In this document: one piece after another, positions 32,985 to 44,854 of the stretch
Numbering within the stretch: the stretch's first letter is position 1
Layout of the letters: each line of letters begins with the position of its first letter
Assembly: GCA_954871525.1 (NCBI GenBank)
Contig: OX940869.1
Coordinates: 22,534,001-22,598,000, forward strand
Source: Parietaria judaica
Lineage: Eukaryota > Streptophyta > Magnoliopsida > Rosales > Urticaceae
Direction of reading: 5' to 3'
DNA: 64,000 nt
Program-made: the position numbers and the translations under genes
The notes under the pieces: generated by a model
What the model saw: the letters and a program-made list of their open reading frames with translations, nothing else
Databases searched by the model: none
Told to the model about the DNA's origin: nothing

Positions 32985-33683
32985 CACGGCTTGCTGTCAA
33001 CACGCCGCGGCTTTATAATACGCACGATGGTTAAATCTGTCGTTGGTAATAGCATAACGCCGTGGCTTTCATGACACAATGTCGCGGCATACATGACCCT
33101 ATGCTGCGGCATGTATTTACAAGCCGAGGCTTATTTTAGACATTTCGAAAACACACGCCGCGGCGTGGTTAGGTCATGCCGAGGCATTTGAAAGTGACGA
33201 AATGCCTAAAGTAAGCCTCGGCTTGTAAATACATGCCGCAGCGTGGTTAGGTCATGCCGTGGCGTAAATCCACAAAGCCGCGGCGTGTTTGTGTCTCTGA
33301 CATCAAAACCAACTACAGAAATATTACGTTGTTCATTAGTTTCTAGCCGCGGCCTGTTTGATTTAACGCCACGGCGTGTTTGCGTTCGAAGGCGTGGCGT
33401 AAATCCACAAAGCCGCGGCGTGTTTATGTCTTTGACATCAAAACCAACAACGGAAATATTACGTTGTTCATTTGTTTCTAGCCGCGGCCTGTTTGATTTA
33501 ACGCCGTGGCGTGTTTGCGTTCGAACAACGGATAATTCCGTTGTAGGAACTTATTCTCAACCATGGAAATAATTCCGTGGTTGGAACTTACTCCCATGCT
33601 GGATTCTACCATGGTTTAGAACCATGATTGAAAATTTTCAACCATGGTTTTAACCATGGTTGAAACCCGGATTTGTACTAGTG
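32985..33683. repeat. CACTA right subterminal motif array
   Basis: GCCGCGGC-type motifs ('acgccgcggcttt', 'aagccgaggctt', 'atgccgtggcg' and others) run from 32985 to 33520. A ~140-bp unit ('ccacaaagccgcggcgtgtt') is tandemly repeated (from about 33269 and 33410). The outer 100 bp switch to CCATGG-centred repeats, including a 30-bp near-perfect palindrome (33636-33665) 18 bp inside the terminus. Confidence 0.85.
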
Positions 33684-35047
33684 TAAGGTCATTAATGTGA
33701 CTAAGTGACATTCCTATTCTAAATTTTGTGTGTGTCACACTCACTAGAACTGCATTACGTATGAAGTGTCTTTATACTGGACTGGACCTGACTTAAACTC
33801 CGGAAGTTATCATATAAGACCGTCACTGATAACTTGGACTTGAGTCACTAGTAGATGATCAGATGGATATTCGATCTAAGTCGTGAGTGATTTTGAGTCT
33901 GAGATGCTGGCTTGATTGTTCTTTGATTTAACCATTAAAGAGCACAATAAATTACCGTTGTTCCCAACACTATTATTTTGGGAACATGATAGTCAGCAGT
34001 AAGGATAGCTTGGTCATAGACATGGGCATCACACAGCTCTCTTCAGAGTCATGATGATTCCCTTTATTGTCGGTGGTGAGAAATGAGAGGTACCCGTGCG
34101 CAACTTATGAATCGAAACCATAAGTGGGTTACTCATGATTTTACCGACTGAGTCAAGGATGAAAATGCAACGAGGGGAAAAAGGGTAAAAAGCGCATGCT
34201 CATGTGTGGATCATCAAGTGAAAGATCAATAACCCAAATTTGATTGTATCAATGGACACCCTGCTGTAATAAAGGGAATAATATATATTGTATCACTAAA
34301 GAGTGCAGCCTCGAGTTTATAGTGGAATTACACCGAGGTTTGACGAACGTCCTAGCAGTTCGTTAGAGCTTAAGTGATACGGGTCCATGGTCCCCAGGAT
34401 AGCTTCGTAACGGATGATATGTACGTGATAGGAACATTTTGAGATGTTTAATCATTTGGCAAGATTTATCAAACTGAAGTCTGTGACAGACATCAGATAG
34501 TTTTATCAGTAGCGTGGAAAAAGTACCATATCTTGGTAACCAAAATTAACTGACAAAAGAAAATAGAATTTGGATTTTCTGTCAACATGAAAGTTGTTGG
34601 AAAATAAATTCTATGAATTTTTGGTTTCGGAACAGAGTCGTTTTGACGTATGGTTTGGGATTCAGAGAATTTCTAAGTTTATGAACGTTTCGGTAAACTA
34701 TGAAATTAAATCACATGTCACGAATTTAAATGATTGTGTGACACCATGACATTTGAATGTGTGATATTGAGATCAGAGGATATTAATATTATATAATTAT
34801 TTGGATTTAAGTATTAATATCTTATTAATAATTAATTAATAATTAATAGATTTATATTAATAAATAAAAATATATATTTAATTATATATTGACATGTTTA
34901 AATCGATGGTCTGCTTGGAATGTGGAACTATATGGCATTCGAATGGATTGACTTTGGTCTTTTCATATTTGCGGCAAAAGTATCAAAAGTTTTGGTATTT
35001 GATTATTATAGGGAGGGAATATCTCTAATTCGGTTACAGTCTGAGCC

Positions 35048-35055
35048 TATAAATA
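35048..35055 (+). promoter_or_regulatory. LTR TATA box
   Basis: TATAAATA in 'gagcctataaatagggagc'. The same box, with the same downstream 'attctacaca', is found in the other LTR copies (37134-37141 minus, 40113-40120, 41515-41522 minus, 46914-46921, 53075-53082), which supports it as the family's core promoter. Confidence 0.7.
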
Positions 35056-35646
35056 GGGAGCTCATTCTACACATTTTACAATCCTTTCCCTAGAGAAAAA
35101 TTAGATCTCTCCCTTTCTTCCTAGGGTCTGCGAATTTTTCCTCTGATCTCTCTCTAGTTCGGCTTAAGAGACTTAGTTCTCCAGAAGCTTAAAAATAACC
35201 ATCAGTTAAAGTTTGCGACGGAGTCCTGCCGTCGAAGCCCACGCTTCGATACGAGGAATCCAAGAGAATATCCCGGAAGATCATGGGTGTTTCCCTTAGC
35301 ACCGGCGGAGCCCTACCAAGTTCAGAACGCGCAGCCAGAAGTCAACAACTAAGGTACGGCCATATGCATTGGGTTAGTAAATACGACCAATTATTGCTTT
35401 CTACTTATTTTCTATAGCTAGATTATTAATAATGATTTATAAATAATAAATTACCTAATATTTATCCGATCTTGTGATATGATTATTATCTGATGTTCGG
35501 ACCGTTGGTCGGTTAACAAGTTTTTCGCTTTAAAATAATTTCTTAAATGTTACCCGAACGGTTCGGAGTCATATTTCGTGATTCTCAGGACCCGAGACTG
35601 GATTCCCAGAAATTGGTATTAGAGCAGAACAAAATTTTCCAACAAT

Positions 35647-35658
35647 TGGTATCAGAGC
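35647..35658 (+). other. Primer-binding site (initiator Met tRNA type)
   Basis: TGGTATCAGAGC begins two bases after the LTR end CCAACA, at the expected spacing for a plant retroelement primed by initiator Met tRNA. A second, near-identical site lies about 34 bp upstream inside the LTR itself. Confidence 0.85.
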
Positions 35659-36680
35659 CATGGTTCAAGGATAAATAATTACGTAATTTAGTTTAACGGT
35701 TTCAAAGAATGAATTAGTTGATTAATAAACTAATTTTAAAATTGATAATGGGTCGAGCTGTCGAAACAGCCCATACCGTGGGCTCGGGTTCGCACGAGGC
35801 GAACCCTGTGGGAGGTAGGGCTGGTTGCCCAGCCCGTGGGCCTTACGCCCTTCCCGCAGGGCGAGTGCCGTGGGCTGCTACAAGCAGCCCGTGGGCCAAG
35901 TGCTGGCGCAGGACCGGGCGATTCGGTGGGCGCGATGCTTAGCAGCGAACCGGGCCTTGTGGCCTTGCCCGAGAGCTCGGCCCAGCCCAATTCGCAAGGG
36001 CTGGGCGCGTGCTTTGATCCGAGTGCACATGGGCCCGGGTTTTAACACTGATAGCCCACGTGTAATTTTTAAATTGGATTATTAATTATTTTTATTGAAA
36101 TAAAATATTTATGAATTAAAATTAATTATGTTTGATCAAGTAATTAAAATTCAAATATGGATGTTATTTATGGATAAATAACATTGTCTTATTTTAAAAT
36201 TCATAAAATTAAATATGGATTTTATTTAATGATTAAATAACATTGTCTTATATAAAGATTAAAATATGGATGATAATTATTTAGAATAATATCATTATCT
36301 TATTTTAATATTTCATAAATAATTATTAATGTTCAGAAAATGTTTAATGATTATTCTTAGAGAATAAGTATCATTAATTATAAATATTCACCATAGATAT
36401 AATTTGTTATAACCTATTTTCATAACCCTTAAACATAGTGTCTATGTTTGGATCATTATTAATATGTCGGTATAGGATAGATGTAAATAATGAAGAGTAA
36501 ATGTAAAAGTATTTATTATTTAGTCGAAAAAATTTCAACCGTACAATCTTGTCTATGGAAGAGGGAATCAAAAGTGGAGCCGGTTCACTATCCACTTCTG
36601 GGTGACCAGTTGGAACCCGTCCCATCTTCCTGGAGCGCGTACGGGTTGTTCTATCACTACCGACAAAATAATAAATCTAT
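35659..36680 (+). other. Non-coding internal region of the outer LTR element
   Basis: A GC-rich block (35750-36040) with overlapping but unrelated open frames in several frames is followed by AT-rich DNA with repeated 'tggat...tttatttaatgattaaataaca' phrases. No gag, protease, RT or integrase motif was found on either strand. An internal domain without coding capacity is typical of LARD/TRIM-like elements mobilised in trans, but part of this one may have been lost when the inverted LTR next to it was joined. Confidence 0.55.
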
Positions 36681-37722
36681 TGTTGGAAATCGCATCTAGC
36701 TCCGATACCATTTATTGGAAATCGGATCTGCTAATATGCCAATTTTCCTTGAAAAATAACGAAATAGCTTTGATTGCAAATTCATAAAAATACTTTTAAT
36801 GTCCCGTCCAAGTTACCTCGAATATTCCGCTCTCATCAGTTCGTCTGGGTAACTTTTAAAAATAATTTTAAGTCGGAAAAGTTACTCCGTAACAACGTAC
36901 TGACATCGAGTAATCTTCCGGGATATTCTCCTGGAATCCTCGTACCGAAGCGTGGGCTTCGATGACAGGACTCTGACAAATATTTAACTGATGGTTCTTT
37001 TGAAGCTACTGGAGAAAAGATCTCACAAAGCCGAACCGGGGGGAGAGAGAAGAGTCAATTTTCGCATCCCCTAATAAGGGGTCACGAAATTTTGAGCTCT
37101 GGAGGTGTGTAGAAAAGTGTGGAATGAGCTCCCTATTTATAGAGTTCAATTCCAACCTTCTGTGAGAAATTCCCTCCATCCGGATCATCTGATTGGTCGA
37201 AAACCAATGGCTCAGATTAATCCTAGGATTTTTCGAATTTTAAATAATAAAATAAATCTAATCCAACAGTCCAGATTAAATCTAGATTGATCCAATGGAT
37301 AAGATTTGCTGAGAGATTTTCTCAACCACCAAACTTGGTCACCAAGTTTATTATTATTTATCAATTTCGAAATCCCTTTTTTAAATAAATAAAATATTAA
37401 TTTCCAATCCAATGGTTAAGATTAAATCTTAGACCGATCCAATTGATTAAATTAATTAGGGAAAATTCAAATACCAAGACTTGGTAAACAAGTCTAAAAT
37501 TCGAAATCCCTTTTTATTTATATAATAAATTAATTCCTAATCCAACGGTTAAGATTAAATCTAGACCGATCCAATGGATTAAATTAATTTTAGGGTTTTA
37601 TCTCAAGTACCTAAACAGTAGGTACTTCTGCCGCAAATATGCAATAATTGCATAAAGGAATCACGCGTACAATCTGTTACACATTCGCACGCACTCCTAG
37701 GCAGCTCTTTGACTTTTCTTCT

Positions 37723-37753
<31 letters not shown>

Positions 37754-39325
37754 TATATATATATATACATTATTTATATATAAAAAAACACACGAATTTA
37801 ATTGTTACAAAACAATCTCCATGGATTTTTTGGTCACGCTTAAACGTTGCGTGCGACCTCTTAAATATATATTAATTATATATAATATAAATCTATTAAT
37901 TATTAATTAATTATTAATAATCCGGAATAAATCCTATTAATAATTAAATCCAAATAATTAAATTATATTATAATTTCTTCTCTCTCATATCACACATTAA
38001 AATGTCATGGGACAAACCCACCATTTTATTTGTGACACGCGATTTAATTAATGCAACCCGAAACTTTAGGTTAAACTGATTAAATCTATAAATCACAAAC
38101 CGTCAGTCGGATTGAGTCGGTTCCAAAAGATAAATTGCACATAATTAAATTTTCTACAACTTTCCAGTTGATGACAAAATTCAATTCATTCATCTTTTGA
38201 CAGTTAAATTTCCAGTACCAAACTTTGGTACTTTTGCCGCAGTAAAACTATCTGAAATCTGACACAGACCTCAGTTTTATAAATCCTGTCAAACGATTAA
38301 ACAAACGTATATTTAATCACGTACGTATCATCCGTTCCGGAGCTATCCTGGGGACCATGGACCCATATCACTTAAGCTCCAACGAACTGCTAGAAGTTTG
38401 TTAACCTCGGTGTAATTCCACTATAAACCCGAGGCTGCACTCTTTAGTGATACAGTATATATTATTCCCTTTTATAGCAAGGTGTCCATTGATACAATCA
38501 AATTCGGGTTATTGATCTTTCACTTGATGATCCACACATGAGCAGGCGGTATTACCGTATTGCCCCTCAATGCATTTTCATCCTTAACTCAGTCGGTTAT
38601 ATTGTGAGCAACTCACTTATGATTACGAGTCATAATCTGGCCATGGGTAAATCTCGCTTCTCACCATCGACAATCAAGGGAATCATCTTGACTCTGAAGA
38701 GAGTTGTGTGATGCCCATATCTATGATCAACCTACCTTCACTACTGACTATCATGTTCCCAAAATAATAGTGTTGGGAACAGCGGTAATATTTCGTGTTC
38801 TTTAACGGTTAAATCAAAGAACCATCAAGCCAGTAGCTCAGACTCAAGATCACTCAGGACTTAGATCGAATATCCATTTGATCATCTACTAGTGACTCAA
38901 CTCCAAGTTATCAGTGACGGTCTTATATGATAACTTCCGGAGTTTAAGTCAGGTCCAGTCCAGTATAAAGACGCTTTATACTTAATGCACTTCTAGTGAG
39001 TGTGACACAGACTTAATCCAGAATAGGATTAAATCACTTAGTCACATTAATGACCTTATCCGATTAGTGAGCTCCCACCCAGTTAATCAGGTCACGGACA
39101 ATTTAAGTTCATTTATTATGATTATCAATTCTTCCTCACATTGACTCGGGTGTGATGATAATAACATAATTGCATTCCATTATGAACTATGGATTAAACA
39201 TTCTATTTTACTCTACCAGAAACTATAATAAGATTAACATAATAAGTATTATCTTTATTCAACGACAAGTCATAATCTTTTACAAATGGGTTTAAAACAG
39301 CTTGTTTAAGGACACATGACCAACA
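36681..39325 (-). mobile_element. Inverted LTR copy of the same family
   Basis: Reverse complement runs TGTTGGTCATGTGTCC (from 39325) to GCGATTTCCAACA (36681). It contains the family landmarks: TATA box (37134-37141, minus), primer-site-like 'tggtatcggagc' near its end, and the 'gattgtatcaatggacacc' region. The flanking pentamers differ (TCTAT and GTGAC), so it is not a simple solo LTR. It abuts the truncated forward LTR at 39326, which implies recombination or deletion at one border. A (TA)n run lies at 37726-37768. Confidence 0.75.
37726..37768. repeat. (TA)n microsatellite
   Basis: Alternating TA for about 43 bp with two interruptions, inside the inverted LTR. The other LTR copies carry only short TA runs at the matching place, so it expanded here. 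Confidence 0.9.
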
Positions 39326-40680
39326 GTGACACCACGACATTTGAATGTGTGATTTTGAGATAAGATGATATTAGTATAATTTAATTTTTTTGAATTTAAT
39401 TATTAATATCTTATTAATAATTAATAGATTTATATTATTAAATAAAAATATATATATTTAATTATATTTTGACATGTGTAAATCGATGGGCTGATTGAAA
39501 TGTGGAACAATATCGCATTCGAATGAATTGACTTTGGTCTTTTCATATTTGCAGCAAAAGTACCAAAAGTTTTGGTATTTGAGAAAAACGCTAAAATCAA
39601 TTTAATCCATTGGATCAATTAGGATTTTATATCAACTGTTGGATTAAGATAATTGATTTTAACCCTATCCATAATTCGAAATTAATGGCTTGGTGACCAA
39701 GCTTAAGGTTTTTGAATTTGGCCTAATTAATTATATCCGTTGGATCGGTTTAAGATTTAATCTTTACCGTCGGATTGGAAATTAATTAATTATATATATA
39801 ATATTTAATTTTTGAAATAAGATTATTGATAAAATTGAATTATGCTTTTACCAAGTCTTAGGGTATTTGATTTTATCCTAAATTAATTTGATCCATTAGA
39901 TTGGTTTAAGATTTATCTGAACCATTGGATCTAGATAATTAAATTTTGAAAATTAATTATATATATATATATTTCAAATGAACAATAAGAGGATAATATT
40001 GGCTTTTATTTTACCAAGTCTAGAGCATTGGATTGAAATAATTATTTATATTTAATATAAGGAATTCAAAAAATAAGGAGGGAATATCTCCAATTCGGTT
40101 ACAGTCTTAGTCTATAAATAGGGAGCTTATTCTACACATTTTACACACCTTTCCATAGAGAAAATTCGATCTTTCCCTCTCTCCCTAGGGTCTCCAAATT
40201 TTTCCTCTGATCTCTCTCTGGTTCAACTTTAAAAGACTTAGTTCTCCGGAAGCTTAAAAAGAACGATCAGTTAAAGTTTGCGACAGAGTCCTGCCGGCGA
40301 AGCCCACGCTTCGGTACGAGGAATCCAGGAGAATATCCCAAAAGATCACGGGTGTTTCCCTTAGCACCGGCAGAGCCCTACCAAGTTCAGAACGCGCAGC
40401 CGAAAGTCAACAACTGAGGTACGGCCTTATGCATTGGGTTAATAAATGTGACCATGTACTGCTTTCTATATATTTCCTATAGCTAGATTACTAATAATGA
40501 TTTATGAATATTAAATTACCTAATATTTATCAGATCTTGTGATATGGTTATTATCCGATGTTCGGACCGTTGGTCGGTTAACAAGTTTTCCGCTTTAAAA
40601 TAATTTTTTAAATAATATTCTCGGGATCCGAGACCGGATTCTCAGAAATTGGTATCAGAGCAGAACCAATTTTTCCAACA
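39326..40680 (+). mobile_element. Truncated 3' LTR of the outer element
   Basis: Starts abruptly at 'gtgacaccacgacatttg', which corresponds to about 34737 in the 5' LTR, and runs to TTTTTCCAACA at 40680, followed by the target duplication GGTTC. TATA box at 40113-40120. Roughly the first 1.3 kb of the LTR (not counting the CACTA) is missing, replaced by the inverted copy. Internal AT-rich segments differ in length from the 5' LTR. Confidence 0.82.
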
Positions 40681-40685
40681 GGTTC

Positions 40686-40946
40686 AACATATTTACGATT
40701 GTCATTATTGAACCTTAAAAGCCTAATAGGCTCACAGACCTGACTTAGGCCCAATTCTCAATTCGAGCATTTCCCTTTATAAATAACATTGTAGGAGACT
40801 ACAAAATTTGGTTAGTGGAAAATATGAATCATGTCACGAAATATACTATTATAAAAAAGAATAATAAGAGTAAAATAAAAGGTGAAAATGTAGCGTGTGT
40901 TATTCATCCACTAAAGGGGTATTTATAAGAAAATTCTTGAGGTAGG
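40686..40946. other. Host DNA between two LTR copies
   Basis: Continuation of the sequence left of 19189 once the outer element and one GGTTC are removed. Non-coding. It contains 'ccctttataaataacattg', a TATA-like phrase without an associated gene. Confidence 0.5.
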
Positions 40947-43378
40947 TGTTGGGATCGATATTTCGATTCCACGTGTATTTATCACAAATTTGTGCCGTCA
41001 ATCCGTCCGGGTAACATTTAAAAATATTTTAAAGCGGAAAACTTGTTATCCGTGCCACAGATCGATAATCAGAGAATCGCGATTACAAGATCTTATATAT
41101 TATTTGAAATTTAATTTTCATAATTTATTTTTAATAATCTAGTCTATAGGAATTAAATAAAGCAGTAAATAAAGGTTTGAATTTATTGAGCCAATGCATA
41201 AGGCTGTACCTAGGGCATGACGACTTCCGGCTGCGCGTTCTGAATTAGGCAGGGCTCCGCCGGTGCTGGGGAAACGCACGTTATCTTTCGGGATATTCTC
41301 TTGGACTCCTCATACCTAAGCGTGGGATCCGCCAACATGACTCCGTCAAAAAATTTTAACTGATGATTCTTTTAAAGCTTTTGGAGAAAAACTTCTCATT
41401 AAGTCAACAAAAAATGAGAGATCAGAGGCAGGAAATTTGCTGACTCTAGAGAGAGAAATATAGGTAAAATATCTACTATAGGGAGAGGTGTACAAATGTG
41501 TAGAATGAGCCTACTATTTATAGGCTCAAGCTGTAACTAATTTGGAGAAATTCCCTCCCTAATTTTTTATTTCCATATGTATCTATTAATATAATTAATT
41601 TGGTTGAGATTAAATGATAAACTATTCTAATGGACACTATTGATTGTGAATAAAATCAAATCTCCAAACTTGATTACCAAGTAATAGATTCAATATCTAT
41701 CATCATTAATTAAAAAAAAATTGCCTTATATATATTAATTAAGTTCCAATCCAACGGTTAAGATTAAATCCTTAACTGGTCCAACGGATACAGTTAATTA
41801 GACCAAATTCAAATTAGGGTTAAGGAAAAATCAATATTCTCAATCCAACGGTTGATATTAAATCTTAACCGATCAAATAGATTAAATTGATTTTAGGGTT
41901 TTTCTCAAATACATAAAATAGGTACTTTATGCTGCAAGTTTGACAAGAACAAGTCAAGCCAAATTCGTGTGAATATATTCCACATTTATTTGCAACAAAA
42001 TCGATCACCACATTTAAATATATACCAAATAGATATATTTAATTATAATAAATATCTATTAATTATTAATAAGAATATTTATTAGTAAATCCAAGTAATT
42101 AAACTATATAATTAATTACTGATCTCAATATCACACATTAAGTTTCATGGTGCAACATCATCATTTAATTTCGTGACATGTGATTTATTTCACGTTATAC
42201 CGAAAGGGCCGAAAACGAGAAATTTTGAAATCACAAACCGTTCGTCGAAATGACATGGTTACAAAATAAAAGTTTCTTAAAATTAAATTTCAAACAACAT
42301 TCAAGTTGATGAAAAATCTAAATTTCACTTTCTTTTGTCAGTTACATTTTTGGTACCAAACTTTGGTACTTTTGCCTGGTCAAAAAGAAAACTTCCGAAA
42401 TCTGATACAGACTTCAGTTTTATGTGTCCAGATAAATGATAAAACATATCAAATGTTTAAATCACGTACGTATCATCCGTTACGGAGCTATCTTGGGGAC
42501 CATGGACCTATATCATATAAGTTCCAATGAATTGCTAGTAGTTCGTAAAACCTCGGTGTTATTCCACTGTAAACCCGAGGCTGCACTCTTTAGTGATACC
42601 ATATATATCATTCCCTTTATAGCAAGGTGTCCGTTAATACAAACAAATTCGGGTTATTTATCTTTCACTTGATGATCCATACACGAGCATGCGATTTTTA
42701 CTGTTTTGTCTCTCACTGCATTTTCATCCTCAACTCAGTCGGCAATATTATGAGTAACCCACTTATAGTTTCGATTCATAAGTTGCAAACGGGTAACTCT
42801 CACTTCTCACCACCGACAATCAGGGGAATCATCCTGACTCTAAAGAGAACTATGTGATGTCCATATCTATGACCAAGATACCCTTACCTGTTGACTATCA
42901 TGTTCCCAAAATAGCAGTAGTGGGAACGACAGTAGAATGTGTACTTTAAAAGTTAAATCAAAGAATAATAAAGTCAACAGTCCAGGCTCGAGATCACTTA
43001 GAACTTAGATAGAATATCCATTTGATCATCTACTAGTAAGTCAACTCCAGGTTTATCAGTGGCAGACATATATGATAACTTTCGGAGTTTAAGTAAGGTC
43101 CAGTCTAGTATGAAGCCGCTTCATACTGAATGCACGTCTAGTGAGTGCGGCACACACACTTAATCCTAGCTAGGATTTTAACACTTAGTGACATTAATGA
43201 CCTTATCCGAGTTATTGGCTCCCACCTAGTTTATCAAGTCACATCCTTTTTAAGTTCATTTATTATGATTATTAATTCTTCTTCACATTGACTCAATTGT
43301 GATAATAATAATATAATTGCATCCTTATAACTAAGAAGCAAACATTCTATTTTACTATACCAGAAACTATAATAAGAT
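40947..43378 (-). mobile_element. LTR copy, minus strand, cut off by a second CACTA
   Basis: Starts in plus orientation with TGTTGGGATCG (the reverse of the LTR end) and follows the family to '...accagaaactataataagat' at 43378, where CACTAGTACAAAT begins. The TATA box is at 41515-41522 (minus). The first ~110 bp of the LTR, expected on the other side of the CACTA, are not found, so a deletion followed the insertion. Confidence 0.82.
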
Positions 43379-44280
43379 CACTAGTACAAATAGTTGATAA
43401 CACCACACGCTTTCCATAACCCCTCACGAAACGTGCTTGTTGTTTCCCAGAACTGGGGCTTGTTATTCAATCGGCCGTGGCCTATATACTTTGACCATTT
43501 CCTTAAGGCGTGATTTAAAAAAGCATACTTGGACGAGGATAATGAAAATAAGCCTCGGCCTTGAAACGTACTAGCCACGGCTTATTTGACTTACCCTAAC
43601 GTCTTTGTAACATTGGTTGATCATTGACAATTTCAAATACTGTCGCGGTTGTTATTTCAAAAACACATTTCGGTTTACGTTAAAAAAACAACGAAGCCGA
43701 CACGTTATCTGAAACCACCAAAAATATATCCCACCCGCAGATTAGAGCGTAACCTGACACGACCATTATTTAAGGAACACGACAGCTTTCGTTTATTTCA
43801 ATAAATTATCGACATTACGATATGTAACGCGGCGAGTTTTTAATCAAGACAAGGTTTTAATGAAATATTTAAGCCGTCACAGAAACATTAATATGTTGAA
43901 CATAATCACAAATACTTATAGCCACGGCGGTTTTCAACATGTTGGGGTTAATCTCTAGTACTCTGAGGCTTGGTGTAATGGTTGATAATTTAATCGAACG
44001 GTCATACCGAGGCATGGTTTTACAAAATAAATCTTAAACAAGATGCGGCTGTGATCATATGGTTTTATTGACTTTATGAACACCGCCACGATGTTCAGCT
44101 TTTACGCGACCAAACAAAAGGTAAAACAGTAATTGGCCATATACATTTGTGCCGCGATATATTTTATTATGCCGAAGCAGAAACAAACTAGCCGAGGTCC
44201 GGGTAAAATGTGTTGAGGTTATTACTGGAAACCAACATTTTTTTGAACATATAATATATATTGTTACATAGTATATACTA
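43379..44280 (+). mobile_element. Second CACTA terminus with degenerate motif array (truncated)
   Basis: CACTAGTACAAAT at 43379-43391 is identical over 13 bp to the terminus of the 14.2-kb element. It is followed by eroded motifs such as 'cggccgtggcct', 'aagcctcggcc', 'tagccacggctt' and 'tagccacggcgg'. No matching right terminus was found. A related start, 'tactagtacaaacacaattttc', occurs at 44277, perhaps part of another copy. No coding sequence is recognisable to 44850. Confidence 0.7.
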
Positions 44281-44854
44281 GTACAAACACAATTTTCAAC
44301 AACAGTTCGGTGATTAAAATCGAAATCACTGATAATCGCGAATGTCGTTAGTTCAAACATATACACCGATACCAATTGTTGGTTAAATTGGTTTCGAAGT
44401 GACACCGAATCCACGGGGTTATAAAAAATTTCTGCGGAATAATTATTATTTGTCTGATTAAATAAACGCGTAGAATAAACATTGTCCTTAATGGGCTAAA
44501 CATAAAATCGTGTCCCATAACCACAATTCCCATTATTCTATCCGGTTTAAGAAATCCAAAATTTATTAACTGGTCATGATCATCTTATTCAAATTTTAAC
44601 ACCAAAATTAATTCATTATCCAATATGATTTCGATTTAGGGTTTAAGCAATTAGATAATTATTAGAGCAATTAACAACACTAACCTAATTCGATTAATTC
44701 CAGCTGCGTTCTCTGAATTCTGAATCGGCTTCTACGAATTTCTATCTGTCGATTTCTCCCAAAAGCCTTTCGATGTATGCTCCGGAGTTACACCGCCAGA
44801 ATGTGTGGGCTCCAAGGATGACCACGAAACCATCGCTCCACGAAACCATCGCTT
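44281..44854. other. Unassigned DNA, possibly CACTA-derived
   Basis: AT-rich, with 'accctaaatcgaaatc'-type leader-like sequence on the minus strand near 44640. It may be a non-coding leader of a CACTA gene. No domain or border was recognised. The join to the LTR fragment at 44855 contains a short duplication, 'cacgaaaccatcgct'. Confidence 0.3.

Larger units (their letters stand above)
19463..33683 (+). mobile_element. CACTA (En/Spm) transposon, 14.2 kb, non-autonomous
   Basis: The terminal inverted repeat CACTAGTACAAAT is exact at both ends (19463-19475 and 33671-33683 reversed), with a 3-bp target duplication TAA (19460-19462 and 33684-33686), as expected for CACTA elements. Subterminal regions at both ends are packed with GCCGCGGC-type motifs, the likely binding sites of a TNPA-like protein. 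Internal modules in order: PF20167-type gene (+), two BED-finger genes (-), DUF4218/DUF4216 remnant (+), Transposase_24-Ulp1 gene (+). All carry stops or frameshifts, and the catalytic Transposase_21 part of TNP2 is missing, so it could move only with enzyme supplied in trans. The uninterrupted insertion site is present in the LTR copy near 51160. Confidence 0.95.
19194..35644 (+). mobile_element. 5' LTR of the outer element, split by a CACTA insertion
   Basis: The LTR sequence is 19194-19462 plus 33687-35644, about 2,227 bp once the CACTA and one TAA duplication are removed. It has a TATA box (35048-35055) followed by 'ggagctcattctacacatt', a sequence shared by all copies of the family in this window. 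The 3' end carries an extra primer-site-like sequence (TTGGTATTAGAGC, about 35613-35625) upstream of the real one. Confidence 0.88.
19194..40680 (+). mobile_element. Outer LTR retroelement (non-autonomous), nested and rearranged
   Basis: It is bounded by 5' TGTTGGACATG and 3' TTTTTCCAACA, with a perfect 5-bp target duplication GGTTC (19189-19193 and 40681-40685). Contents in order: 5' LTR (19194-35644, split by the CACTA), primer site, about 1 kb of non-coding internal DNA, an inverted LTR (36681-39325) and the truncated 3' LTR (39326-40680). No gag or pol is visible. The iMet-type primer site fits Ty1/copia elements, but without coding sequence the superfamily is inferred. Elements of this family recur to 53.6 kb. 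Confidence 0.88.

Noticed and set aside
35718..36085. Overlapping GC-rich frames in the outer element's internal region
   Set aside because: Several frames are open on both strands at once, as expected of a GC-rich block; none has retroelement motifs.
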